A program made the position numbers and the translations under genes. From Prevotella sp. (lineage in GTDB: Bacteria > Bacteroidota > Bacteroidia > Bacteroidales > Bacteroidaceae): DNA of 64,000 nucleotides. Positions 24,882 through 33,261 of this stretch are shown here, in pieces (within the stretch, counting starts at the first letter, position 1; each line of letters opens with the position of its first letter). Location of the stretch: contig JAFPVC010000060.1 in NCBI GenBank assembly GCA_017413085.1, forward strand, positions 62,001-126,000. Reading direction: 5' to 3'. The notes beneath the pieces were generated by a model, which was not told where the DNA came from, did not search any database, and was given only the letters and a program-made list of their open reading frames with translations.

Positions 24882-25680
24882 CCCATATTGTCTCCCCCAC
24901 TCTACCCTCTATTGTCAACACTCCACTTGACGGATTCTTTATGCTCGTGACATCACCAAGTATATTGCCGTTCACTGTTGAATACTCAAACATAAGATTG
25001 GCGTCCGAACCGAAAGTGCAGTCCTCAAGTGTCAAGCCATCAACATAGCAGAGAAGCTGTTCACCCGTAAGGTGGCAGCGCACAAGTTTCATGTTCTTGG
25101 CATACCATCCCAGATATTCTCCATTGACCTCGCAATCAACGAGCGTAACGTTCTCTGCCTCCCAAAAGGCATCCTTTGAATTTATCACCGCATTACGTAT
25201 CTCCACATTCTTTGAATACTGGAACGAGTAGTTACCATCCTGGCGGTAGTTTTCTATACGTATGTTATTGGTGTGCATGAAGAGGTAGTCGCAATTCTGG
25301 ATATTGACATTGCGCAATGTTACGTCATCGCAGTCCCATAACATCTCCTCACCGTTGGTGAAGTTGGTGTCCTCAACGTATATTCCCTTCATTCTGCGAA
25401 ACATCTTCGGTGCATCTACCTCACACTGTGTCATGCGGCAGTTGTAGGCATACCATAAGCTGGAGCGTGCGCTCTCGTCGAAATAGCAGTTGTGTATGTT
25501 GAAATCATGTATCTCCCAAAACACGTATTTGCCTTCGAAGCGGCAGTCCTCTGCCTCTATGTTGCTACCTTCTTTGATTGACGACTCTCCCATGTGTATA
25601 GTCACACGCTCAAGCCTTGTGTCGTGTATGGCATAAAGCGGACGCTCTCCGCCATATTCCTTATCTTGTATCAGTGTCAT
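24829..25680 (-). CDS. DUF3737 family protein (right-handed parallel beta-helix)
   Basis: Protein of 283 residues, no signal peptide. Short repeats of about 20 residues (DCRFEGKYVFWEIHDFNIHNCYF, DCDDVTLRNVNIQNCDYLFMHTNNIRIENYR, NVTLVDCEVNGEYLGWYAKNMKLVRCHL) give a ladder of Cys, Asn and Val that indicates a parallel beta-helix. The whole length matches the DUF3737 type. Its biochemical role is unknown to me. The C-terminal codons overlap the MalY/PatB gene, suggesting linked production of the two proteins. Confidence 0.85.
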   Translation of the reverse strand: MTLIQDKEYGGERPLYAIHDTRLERVTIHMGESSIKEGSNIEAEDCRFEGKYVFWEIHDFNIHNCYFDESARSSLWYAYNCRMTQCEVDAPKMFRRMKGIYVEDTNFTNGEEMLWDCDDVTLRNVNIQNCDYLFMHTNNIRIENYRQDGNYSFQYSKNVEIRNAVINSKDAFWEAENVTLVDCEVNGEYLGWYAKNMKLVRCHLTGEQLLCYVDGLTLEDCTFGSDANLMFEYSTVNGNILGDVTSIKNPSSGVLTIEGRVGETIWDENQKLPADAVVRQNSK

Positions 25681-25710
25681 CCTTTCCTTACAATCCCATT
25701 TATATTATTA

Positions 25711-26085
25711 TCATTCGTACTGTTGGACTAAATTGAAGTCGAGTGTCTTGCCCTTGGTGATGAACTTACCATAGAATCCGTCACCGCGACCTTCCATTCT
25801 ACCCTTGAACGTGCCAGTGTTATTACCTTTCGGAGTATATTCCTTAAACTCCACATCGTTCCACCCACGAGGGTCAGGCTCGTCAGACACACATTTCAGC
25901 GTGAACTTTGTCTTCGGGCGGTCATTATACACATAGTAGCCCTTCCATTCGAAATTCTCCCTTGTCAGATACATGGTTATCTCAAACGTGCCAATCTTGC
26001 CTTTATAAACCACCTTCTCTTCCTGCGCATTTGCGGCCAAGCCTAATACCGCAAAAAGCAACGTAACAATTAGTTTTCTTATCAT
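25711..26085 (-). CDS. Small exported protein of unknown function
   Basis: Protein of 124 residues with a clear signal peptide (residues 1-20, ending ANA-Q). The mature part of about 100 residues looks all-beta, with alternating charged and aromatic residues (KIGTFEITMYLTRENFEWKGYYVYND). No family is recognised. It sits between the DUF3737 gene (30 bases) and the six-hairpin protein gene (33 bases) on one strand, so co-transcription is plausible. Confidence 0.7.
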   Translation of the reverse strand: MIRKLIVTLLFAVLGLAANAQEEKVVYKGKIGTFEITMYLTRENFEWKGYYVYNDRPKTKFTLKCVSDEPDPRGWNDVEFKEYTPKGNNTGTFKGRMEGRGDGFYGKFITKGKTLDFNLVQQYE

Positions 26086-26118
26086 AGCTATTGTATTTAT
26101 CGTGATGCTACATCACAT

Positions 26119-28023
26119 TTACCTTTCAAACACAGTATAGTAATACACCAATGCCCAGTCCTGATCGTTAGCGTATGGGTCAGCCACATGAGCAGCCTTG
26201 CCATTCACCCTGCGTGGGAACACAAAAGCACATGTTGCCCTGCCGTCTTCTGTGAAGAGCGACAAGCAGTTACGCACAATGCGCTTTGCGCGCTGATGAT
26301 ACTTCGACTTCTTCGTAGCCTTGGTATAGTAATGATATGCCGCAGCCGTAATGCCACTGCATGAGTGCGGATATGTATCGCCCCACAAACGGTTCTTGCC
26401 GAACCAGTAGCCATCCCAGTGGCGCATGCCCATCTCATGCTGACGGAAACTTGGCTGATGCCATGAAAAGGCTTCAAGTGCCGGCATCATAAGGTCTGCG
26501 CAATGCAGATATTTCCTGTCATTCGTAGCAAGATAGACCTCGCACAATGTCTGCACGGCCGGTGCGATGATGCTCTGCTCGTAGTTCACCTCGAACTTAG
26601 GGAAATGCAGTGAATTCTTGATTATAAAATCGGCACACCTCTTGAAATCACTGAGCATCACCTCACGCTCTTCCTCCAAGCCAGCCTTCTCCATTGCCTC
26701 CAGACCGATAGTAACAGGATAGTCGATGCAATAGAAGTCATAACCGAAATTCTTATACAGCGCACGCAACGTGTTAAAGCCGTCAAGCGCATATTGCTTT
26801 TCGCCCGTCAAGAGCGACATGCGGAAATAGAAGTCAGCCACCCAAGCATAGTTATAGCCACGGTGACGACCTTTGTCACGCGCATTCGACCACGTGGTGT
26901 AGTCCTCGTCCTGCAGTTTCGTACGCACGAACTTGGCATAGCGCACAAGCGCATCCTGTATCTGCATGTCAGGATTCCTGCGGCAATATTCGGCAAGGAA
27001 CACACCCATGCCCACACGCTCACGTCCCTCGCTGAGGTCACTGCGTTTCTTGTCGTCGGTCACTATGCTATCGCCCTCATTGTCATAAATCATGAAAGCG
27101 CCGTCACGCACGTCATCCGGGTTGTTATACTGCTGACGCTCCACTATGAAGCGGGCACGGTTGGCTATCATCTGCTTCTCGTTGTTAATGCCATAAAGCA
27201 ATGCATAAGCCCCTTCGTAGTCCACCTTTATCTCACCAGTCCTATCAACTTTCACATCTATCAGCTTCGTCTCTTTTCCCTTACGGAAACCTACCTGAGC
27301 CGTTTGTCCTAATTCATAAACGAACTTAAGGCTGTTCACAAGCATTCCCCCACGGTCATACACCTGCTGGTCGAAATCTCCGTTGTGTGAGAATATGCGC
27401 CACGACAAGCGATAACACTCTCCCTTCCCAAGCACAGTGTCAGGCGGACACAGTGCCAACACACCACGAAAGTTTGAGGAGCCCTTACTGTATGCGTGCT
27501 CCCACACCTCATAGTCGGTAATCTCGCCCTCTGTCACCATCAGTCCGAGGTGGGGACCCTTGCCGTTCATCCTTACGGCATTTACGTAAGCAGCCTTGCC
27601 ACCGGCCCACACATGAACATTGCAGCGCTGTGTCATGCAGATGTCGGCATCAGGATAATTGTCATTGAATGGCGTGTATATGCCTATATTCTTCAATGAT
27701 ATGTCCTTGGCAGTATTGTTGGCAAAGGTGTATGTCTCAACCAAGTCATCACCATCCATGCGACGCTCCACATTCACTGCGACATACCCGTCGGCATCAT
27801 AGTATGGACGGCCCCATTCATACAACTGCGTAACCCACGCATATTGCGAACCGTCGGTCTTTATGAGCCACTCCATCTTCTCCTTATCGCCCTGTATGCG
27901 CAGACTGTTGAGTGTCTTGCCGTCTTCGTCCTGTGTGTACAGTATCTTCTGTGCACTTACTTCATGTGTTCCTGTTATAATCAGACATAAGAGGAACAGC
28001 ATTTTCATTGTGTATTTCATCAT
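26119..28023 (-). CDS. Exported six-hairpin-glycosidase-like protein
   Basis: Protein of 634 residues with a signal peptide (about 1-24). The N-terminal half (about 30-290) looks like a beta-sandwich. The C-terminal half (about 330-634) is helical with repeats of aromatic and acidic residues (NYAWVADFYFRMSLLTGEKQYALDGFNTLRALYKNFGY, SCSGITAAAYHYYTKATKKSKYHQRAKR), the pattern of an (alpha/alpha)6 barrel. This layout fits several polysaccharide-acting families, including periplasmic beta-glucuronidase-type hydrolases, but I cannot fix the family or catalytic acid. It has its own promoter 20 bases upstream of the ATG. Confidence 0.7.
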   Translation of the reverse strand: MMKYTMKMLFLLCLIITGTHEVSAQKILYTQDEDGKTLNSLRIQGDKEKMEWLIKTDGSQYAWVTQLYEWGRPYYDADGYVAVNVERRMDGDDLVETYTFANNTAKDISLKNIGIYTPFNDNYPDADICMTQRCNVHVWAGGKAAYVNAVRMNGKGPHLGLMVTEGEITDYEVWEHAYSKGSSNFRGVLALCPPDTVLGKGECYRLSWRIFSHNGDFDQQVYDRGGMLVNSLKFVYELGQTAQVGFRKGKETKLIDVKVDRTGEIKVDYEGAYALLYGINNEKQMIANRARFIVERQQYNNPDDVRDGAFMIYDNEGDSIVTDDKKRSDLSEGRERVGMGVFLAEYCRRNPDMQIQDALVRYAKFVRTKLQDEDYTTWSNARDKGRHRGYNYAWVADFYFRMSLLTGEKQYALDGFNTLRALYKNFGYDFYCIDYPVTIGLEAMEKAGLEEEREVMLSDFKRCADFIIKNSLHFPKFEVNYEQSIIAPAVQTLCEVYLATNDRKYLHCADLMMPALEAFSWHQPSFRQHEMGMRHWDGYWFGKNRLWGDTYPHSCSGITAAAYHYYTKATKKSKYHQRAKRIVRNCLSLFTEDGRATCAFVFPRRVNGKAAHVADPYANDQDWALVYYYTVFER

Positions 28024-28042
28024 ATTAAAATTAAATTATGTG

Positions 28043-28073
28043 CAAAGTTAAGAAATAATCCGTAAACTACAAA
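28043..28073 (-). promoter_or_regulatory. Promoter for the six-hairpin protein gene
   Basis: Minus strand TTTG (28070-28073), 19 bases, TAACTTTG (28043-28050). Confidence 0.7.
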
Positions 28074-28122
28074 AACTTTTTTCTCTTTTATACAAAAAAA
28101 AGAACAATATACCATACATAAG

Positions 28123-28254
28123 CTATACAGACTCCCTGCCCAAAGCTGCAAAAGGAGCAAATTGTGCCGCACGGTTATACATTGTCATCGGTGGATGCCG
28201 CTCTGACTTATGGTGCGGCAGGTCTATTATGTCGTCATATTTGTCTGTCATCAT
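28123..28254 (-). CDS. Small YolD-like protein next to the Y-family polymerase (short form)
   Basis: A 43-codon [23 protein letters not shown], then a block ending [17 protein letters not shown] and TAG. The pattern (D-I-I-x-L-P-H-H, then M-x-x-x-x-R-A-A-Q-F-x-P-F-A-A-L) is that of small YolD-like proteins that accompany UvrX/DinB polymerases. Known relatives usually run on for several dozen residues after FAAL; this one stops at once, so it may be truncated or a natural short form. It starts 37 bases after the polymerase stop on the same strand. The start may be 28254 or the next codon, 28251. Confidence 0.65.
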   Translation of the reverse strand: MMTDKYDDIIDLPHHKSERHPPMTMYNRAAQFAPFAALGRESV

Positions 28255-28291
28255 TCGCTGGGTTTATAATCAGTGCATTTTCATGGTTAAC

Positions 28292-29710
28292 CTATGCCCT
28301 GTGTCCTCCTATCTGCTGGTTTCGCTCACGCATAGTTGAACCATCGGTAAAGTTCACGCCCTTCAGTATTGCATTCTTGCCGAACTCCTGCTTTATCTGC
28401 AGCATCACTTCCTGTAAACGGTGTTCCCGTTCTGCCTTACTCTCTGCCCCACTTGCCCGTTTATCATGGGCAGCCACATTCTCCGTATCTTCAAACAACT
28501 CCAACTGACGCGGTTGTTTCAACAGTTGTCTCATTGTCTCCTCATCCACAAGATGGGCCGCAGTCACATTGATTCTCCGCACAAGAAGGCTCGGGACGAT
28601 TATCTCGTCATACAACAGCACCATCTGCTCCGCAATCTGCATACCTGACGACGTAAATCCTCCCAGGTTTCTTGTTCCGTGTGCATGTTTCGGCACAGTC
28701 CTACCATAATGGTCAAGACGCACCTCACCATCATACGTAGTATCACGCGTCAAACTCTCACGGTCATATCCTATGGTCAGCGTCAGCTGGTCTGTATACA
28801 GATGACGCTCCACCAAGTCAAGCGCAAGGACTTCCGCCATCTCGCGCACCACCACACGAGCCTTTGCCACCTCATACGGACAAGATAGCACTTGGCCATT
28901 TGACAAGGAACTTGACCGTGGACGGTATTTCTTCACTTCCTCTATCGTACACGGTTCCCATCCCCATGCATGGTCTATGAGCAGTTCGGCATTTACGCCG
29001 AATAGTGAATACAGCAGTTCTTCATCCTCCACCGACTGTCTTGCCACGTCGCCCATGGTGTACATGCAATAACGGTTCAATTTGTCGGCTATGCGTCTGC
29101 CCACACGCCAAAAGGCAGTCAGGGGTTCATAGTCCCACAACAGCCGGCGATACGACATTTCATCAAGTTCGGCTATGCGAACGCCATCGGCATCTGGCTC
29201 AGCATGCTTCGCCACAATGTCCATAGCCACCTTACACAAATACAGGTTAGTGCCTATGCCGGCCGTTGCTGTTATTCCTGTCTGGCGCAGCACGTCGCGT
29301 ATCATCGTCATTGCCAACTCATGCGCAGTCATGCGGTAGGTCTGCAGGTAGTTGGTTACATCCATGAATACCTCGTCTACAGAATACACATGCATGTCTT
29401 CATCCGACACATACTTCTGGTATATACCCCTTATCCGCGCACTGTAATCCATATACAACTGCATCCGTGGACGGGCACAGACAAACTCGTCGCGCCGCAC
29501 TCGCTGCAACACTTCAAACAAACGCGGCCGCCCTCCTATTCCTCGAGCCTTCAACGCTGGCGACACTGCCAGGCAGATGGTCTTGTCTGTACGGCTTTCG
29601 TCGGCCACCACAAGACTGGCCGTCAATGGGTCAAGTCCTCGTTCCACGCACTCTACCGAGGCGTAGAACGACTTCAGGTCGATTGCTATGTAGGAGCGTG
29701 TCTGCTGCAT
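28292..29710 (-). CDS. Y-family (UvrX/DinB-type) translesion DNA polymerase
   Basis: Error-prone polymerase that copies past DNA lesions. It has 472 residues from ATG 29710. Catalytic acids are visible in SYIAIDLKSFYASVECVERG (Asp11) and YSVDEVFMD (Asp112, Glu113). The fingers/palm block is followed by a helix-hairpin-helix-like AFWRVGRRIADKLNRYCMYTMGDVA and the little-finger domain ending near residue 385. The C-terminal tail (LELFEDTEN, then charged) has a plausible beta-clamp-binding QLELF motif. The longer frame to 29755 is rejected because the promoter lies inside it. A small YolD-like gene follows. No SOS box was recognised. Confidence 0.9.
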   Translation of the reverse strand: MQQTRSYIAIDLKSFYASVECVERGLDPLTASLVVADESRTDKTICLAVSPALKARGIGGRPRLFEVLQRVRRDEFVCARPRMQLYMDYSARIRGIYQKYVSDEDMHVYSVDEVFMDVTNYLQTYRMTAHELAMTMIRDVLRQTGITATAGIGTNLYLCKVAMDIVAKHAEPDADGVRIAELDEMSYRRLLWDYEPLTAFWRVGRRIADKLNRYCMYTMGDVARQSVEDEELLYSLFGVNAELLIDHAWGWEPCTIEEVKKYRPRSSSLSNGQVLSCPYEVAKARVVVREMAEVLALDLVERHLYTDQLTLTIGYDRESLTRDTTYDGEVRLDHYGRTVPKHAHGTRNLGGFTSSGMQIAEQMVLLYDEIIVPSLLVRRINVTAAHLVDEETMRQLLKQPRQLELFEDTENVAAHDKRASGAESKAEREHRLQEVMLQIKQEFGKNAILKGVNFTDGSTMRERNQQIGGHRA

Positions 29711-29721
29711 AATCTTTTGCG

Positions 29722-29752
29722 CAAAGTTAATATTTTTTTTCGGATTGTGCAA
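29722..29752 (-). promoter_or_regulatory. Promoter for the Y-family polymerase; decides its start
   Basis: Minus strand TTG (29750-29752), 20 bases, TAACTTTG (29722-29729). The ATG at 29710 follows after 11 bases, so the leader is only a few bases. Confidence 0.7.
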
Positions 29753-29759
29753 CACTTTC

Positions 29760-29790
29760 TTGGCTAACTCAGAAATTAATCGTAACTTTG
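29760..29790 (+). promoter_or_regulatory. Promoter for tex, back to back with the polymerase promoter
   Basis: TTG (29760-29762), 20 bases, TAACTTTG (29783-29790). Its -33 element is only 7 bases from the -33 element of the divergent promoter, so the two may compete for RNA polymerase. Confidence 0.7.
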
Positions 29791-29845
29791 CAAGCCGTAA
29801 GCAGAAAGAGAGAACAAGAAATATGGATAAAACAAATGAAACTTT

Positions 29846-31963
29846 ATGAATGAAATAATAGCGAAACTGCTTAACCTGCCCGCAAAGGCTGTCATCAACA
29901 CAACCGAACTGCTCGACGAGGGCTGCACCATCCCCTTCATCTCACGTTACCGCAAGGAGAAGACCGGTGGACTTGACGAGGTGCAAATCGGCAACATAGC
30001 ACAACAGTATGACAGGCTCAAGGAATTGTCTAAACGCAAGGAGACCGTGGTGAAGACTATCACCGAGCTGGGCAAGATGACTCCGGCACTGGAAAAGCGC
30101 ATTGCCGACTGCTGGGATGCCACCGAACTGGAAGACATATACCTGCCATTCAAGCCCAAGCGACGCACACGTGCCCAAGTGGCACGCGAACTGGGTCTTG
30201 AACCTCTGGCTCAACTCATTATGTTGCAGCGCGAACGCGACCCCGAGCGCACAGCCATGCGGTTTGTGAAAGGCAATGTAAAGGATGCTGCCGCTGCAAT
30301 CAAGGGTGCACAGGATATCATAGCAGAAACAGTTAGTGAAGACGAGACTTCACGCAACCGTCTGCGCGCCACATTCAAGCGAGAAGCCTATATTACTTCA
30401 AAGGTAGTCAAGGCTAAGCAAGACACCGATGAGGCAGCAAAGTATTCTGACTACTTCGACTTCGAGGAACCTTTGCGACGCTGTAGCGGCAACCGCCTGT
30501 TAGCTATGCGGCGAGGCGAGGCTGAGGGCATACTGCGCGTAAGCATCAACGTGGATGACGAAGAAGCCATCAGCAGATTACAACGCCAGTATGTACACGG
30601 CAAGGGCGAATGTCAACAATTGGTAGAGGAAGCATGTGAGGATGCCTACAAGAGGTTGCTCTGTCCGTCTATCGAGAATGAGTTTGCCGCCCTGTCAAAG
30701 CAAAAGGCTGACGAGGAAGCAATAGGTGTATTTGCAGAGAACCTGCGCCAGTTGTTGCTTGCTGCACCGCTCGGTCAGAAACGAGTGATGGGCATTGACC
30801 CCGGTATACGCACTGGCTGCAAGGTTGTATGCCTTGACGCTCAGGGCGCCTTGCTCTACCATGATGTGGTAATGGCGGTTGGCGACAGGGGCAACGCCTC
30901 GGCTGCAGCAAGGAAGTTTGCCGACATTGCGCATCGCTTTGCCGCGGAGGCCGTGGCAATCGGCAACGGCACCGCATCGCGCGAGACGACAGACATTGTA
31001 AAGCAGGCCGACCTCGGCATTCCACACTATGTGGTGAGCGAGGATGGCGCATCGGTATACAGTGCATCAAAGGTGGCACGCGATGAGTTTCCTGACGAAG
31101 ATGTTACCGTGCGCGGTGCTGTAAGCATAGGACGACGATTGATGGACCCGCTTGCCGAACTGGTCAAGATTGACCCGAAGTCTATCGGCGTAGGACAATA
31201 CCAGCACGACGTTGACCAGTCGCAACTGAAGAAAAGCCTGGACCGCACGGTTGAGAGCTGCGTGAACCTCGTGGGCGTAAACCTCAACACCGCCAGCGAG
31301 CATCTGCTGAATTACGTCAGCGGTCTCGGGCCTGTCCTGGCTCACAACATAGTGGAATACCGCCGTGAAAACGGTGCCTTCACCTCGCGTGCACAATTAA
31401 AGAAGGTGCCACGCCTAGGCCCTGCGGCCTATCAGCAGTGCGCCGGCTTCCTGCGTATTCCCGACGCAAAGAATCCGCTCGACAGTAGTGCCGTGCACCC
31501 CGAGAGTTACAAGGTCGTGGAGCAGATGGCAAAGGATGCCTCATGCACTGTAAAGGAACTGATGCAATCTCCAGACAAACGCAAACAGATTAACCTAAAC
31601 CGATACGTAACAGACGAAACGGGCATGCCCACGCTGACCGACATCATGAAGGAACTGGAGAAACCCGGACGTGACCCACGTGCAGAGATTGAAACCTTTG
31701 AGTTTGATGCCAACGTTCACACTCCTGATGACCTCATTGAGGGTATGGTGCTTCCAGGCATCGTGACCAACATAACTAAATTCGGTGCTTTCGTTGACGT
31801 TGGCGTACATCAGGATGGTCTTGTACACATATCGCAGATGGCTGACCGCTATATCTCCGACCCTGCCGAAGTGGTTCACCTGCATCAGCACGTCAGAGTG
31901 CGCGTGGTCGAAGTTGACCGTCGACGCAACCGCATCGCTCTGTCATTGAGGAATGTGGAATAA
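29846..31963 (+). CDS. tex: Tex-type RNA-binding protein (transcription accessory factor)
   Basis: Cytoplasmic nucleic-acid-binding protein of 705 residues, normal length. In order: the Tex N-terminal helical domain (EIIAKLLNLPAKAVINTTELLDEGCTIPFISRYRKEKTGGLDEVQI), a YqgF/RuvC-like domain (MGIDPGIRTGCKVVCLD, about 315-331), a helix-hairpin-helix segment (NTASEHLLNYVSGLGPVLAHNIVEYR), and a C-terminal S1 domain (about 633-703, GMVLPGIVTNITKFGAFVDVGVHQDGLVHIS). Family members influence transcription and ribosome-linked processes. The stop is followed directly by a purine-rich repeat that leads into the YbaK gene. Confidence 0.95.
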   Translation: MNEIIAKLLNLPAKAVINTTELLDEGCTIPFISRYRKEKTGGLDEVQIGNIAQQYDRLKELSKRKETVVKTITELGKMTPALEKRIADCWDATELEDIYLPFKPKRRTRAQVARELGLEPLAQLIMLQRERDPERTAMRFVKGNVKDAAAAIKGAQDIIAETVSEDETSRNRLRATFKREAYITSKVVKAKQDTDEAAKYSDYFDFEEPLRRCSGNRLLAMRRGEAEGILRVSINVDDEEAISRLQRQYVHGKGECQQLVEEACEDAYKRLLCPSIENEFAALSKQKADEEAIGVFAENLRQLLLAAPLGQKRVMGIDPGIRTGCKVVCLDAQGALLYHDVVMAVGDRGNASAAARKFADIAHRFAAEAVAIGNGTASRETTDIVKQADLGIPHYVVSEDGASVYSASKVARDEFPDEDVTVRGAVSIGRRLMDPLAELVKIDPKSIGVGQYQHDVDQSQLKKSLDRTVESCVNLVGVNLNTASEHLLNYVSGLGPVLAHNIVEYRRENGAFTSRAQLKKVPRLGPAAYQQCAGFLRIPDAKNPLDSSAVHPESYKVVEQMAKDASCTVKELMQSPDKRKQINLNRYVTDETGMPTLTDIMKELEKPGRDPRAEIETFEFDANVHTPDDLIEGMVLPGIVTNITKFGAFVDVGVHQDGLVHISQMADRYISDPAEVVHLHQHVRVRVVEVDRRRNRIALSLRNVE

Positions 31964-31964
31964 G

Positions 31965-32027
31965 AATGAGGGAGGAAGGATGAGGGAGGAAGGAAGAAGG
32001 ATGAAAGAAGAAAAAATGAAAGAAGAA
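31965..32027 (+). repeat. Purine-rich (GAGGGAGGAAGGAT) repeat between tex and the YbaK-like gene
   Basis: About 60 bases made almost wholly of G and A, with near-repeats of GATGAGGGAGGAAGGA. Several in-frame ATGs occur in it. The downstream part (AAAGAAGAA) can act as the ribosome-binding site for ATG 32028. Confidence 0.7.
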
Positions 32028-32552
32028 ATGGCTACAAGAGAAGAAAAGGTGCTCAGTTTTCTGCGTGAGCACGACATACCATTTACAAACTACAACCACC
32101 CCGAGGGCAAGACCATTGAAGAGGCTAAACGATGGTGGCGCGACGACGGTTCGATGCACTGCAAGAATCTGTTTTTCCGCAACCACAAGGGCAACAGGCA
32201 TTATCTCGTTTGCTTTCACTGCGACAAGGAGTTAGACATACACTATCTTGAGCAGCGGCTGAAAGAGCAACTTACGTCGCGCGGTCTGCCTTCATGCGGC
32301 AAACTGTCTTTTGCTTCGCCCGAGCGCATGATGCGCTATCTGGGACTGGAGCCGGGCAGCGTGTCGCCGTTCGGTTTAATCAACGATGTGGAGCACCACG
32401 TGCATCTCTTCCTCGATGCCGACATACGCAACGCTCCCCTGCTGTCATTCCATCCTAATGACTGCAGGGGAACGGTGGTGATACGCCGCGAAGACTTCGA
32501 GCGGTATCTATCCGTCATTGGCAACACCTACGAATACATCACGCTGCAATAA
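32028..32552 (+). CDS. YbaK/ProX-type prolyl-tRNA deacylase
   Basis: Editing enzyme that removes wrongly charged amino acid (typically Ala or Cys) from tRNA-Pro; 174 residues from ATG 32028 (MATREEKVLSFLREHDIPF). Family marks are FTNYNHPEGKTIEEAKRWW, CKNLFFRNHKGNRHYLVCFH with the conserved Lys, LSFASPERMMRYLGLEPGSVSPFGLIND and the GTVVIRREDFERYL block near the end. The frame is open to 31953 inside the tex end, but the extra residues are only repeat-derived Glu/Lys/Arg, so ATG 32028 is preferred. It follows tex on the same strand and converges on rnhB, 3 bases away. Confidence 0.88.
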   Translation: MATREEKVLSFLREHDIPFTNYNHPEGKTIEEAKRWWRDDGSMHCKNLFFRNHKGNRHYLVCFHCDKELDIHYLEQRLKEQLTSRGLPSCGKLSFASPERMMRYLGLEPGSVSPFGLINDVEHHVHLFLDADIRNAPLLSFHPNDCRGTVVIRREDFERYLSVIGNTYEYITLQ

Positions 32553-32555
32553 CAT

Positions 32556-33167
32556 TCACTTCGGCAGTAATGCAAACGTCATCCTATGGTACGGCGTGGG
32601 ACCATATTCTGCTATGGCCTGACGGTGTTTCTTCGTAGGATAGCCTTTATTTGAGAGCCAGTCATACTGCGGATATTCCTCTGCCAGACGGTTCATATAG
32701 TCATCACGGTATGTCTTGGCCAATATTGAGGCGGCGGCAATACTCAAGTATTTGCCGTCGCCTTTCACTATTGTGGTATACGGCATATACAATATGCTGC
32801 CATCGGGATAATATGGGTCAAAAGTATTTCCGTCCACTATTATCTCCTCGGGCCTGACAGTGAGCTGGTCAAGCGCACGGTGCATTGCACGGTATGAGGC
32901 ATGCAGTATGTTTATCTCGCCAATCTCTTCAGGCGTACACACCCCCACAGCCCATGCCACTGCATCACGTTCTATCTGTGCACGCAGTTCATAGCGCCGT
33001 TTCTCTGTCAACTGCTTTGAGTCGTTGAGCATCTCGTTATGATAATCCGCAGGCAGTATCACCGCTGCCGCATACACGCTTCCGGCAAGGCAGCCGCGCC
33101 CAGCCTCGTCGCAGCCAGCCTCAATCACGCCCGCCTTATAGTATGGTTTCAGTCCATCATGAGTCAT
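32556..33167 (-). CDS. rnhB: Ribonuclease HII
   Basis: Endonuclease that cuts the RNA strand of RNA-DNA hybrids and starts ribonucleotide excision repair. It has 203 residues from ATG 33167 (MTHDGLKPYY). Catalytic residues are visible in AGCDEAGRGCLAGSVYAAAVIL (Asp and Glu of DEAGRG), in NILHASYRAMHRAL, in IIVDGN (third Asp) and in SIAAASILAKTYRDDYM (fourth Asp). The longer frame to 33206 contains the promoter and is rejected. Confidence 0.94.
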   Translation of the reverse strand: MTHDGLKPYYKAGVIEAGCDEAGRGCLAGSVYAAAVILPADYHNEMLNDSKQLTEKRRYELRAQIERDAVAWAVGVCTPEEIGEINILHASYRAMHRALDQLTVRPEEIIVDGNTFDPYYPDGSILYMPYTTIVKGDGKYLSIAAASILAKTYRDDYMNRLAEEYPQYDWLSNKGYPTKKHRQAIAEYGPTPYHRMTFALLPK

Positions 33168-33176
33168 AAGTAACTG

Positions 33177-33207
33177 CAAAGTTACGCTTTTTTTTCCATA
33201 CGGCAAA
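33177..33207 (-). promoter_or_regulatory. Promoter for rnhB; decides its start
   Basis: Minus strand TTTG (33204-33207), 19 bases, TAACTTTG (33177-33184), then 9 bases to the ATG. The leader is nearly absent. Confidence 0.7.
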
Positions 33208-33261
33208 ACTTTTCACCTCATATCCCTGCTATTTACTCTAAGGATTTAGGGATTTCGAGAA

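Noticed and set aside
31953..32027. N-terminal extension of the YbaK-like protein
   Set aside because: The extra residues are Glu/Lys/Arg repeats from a purine-rich DNA repeat overlapping the end of tex; the conserved family start is at 32028.
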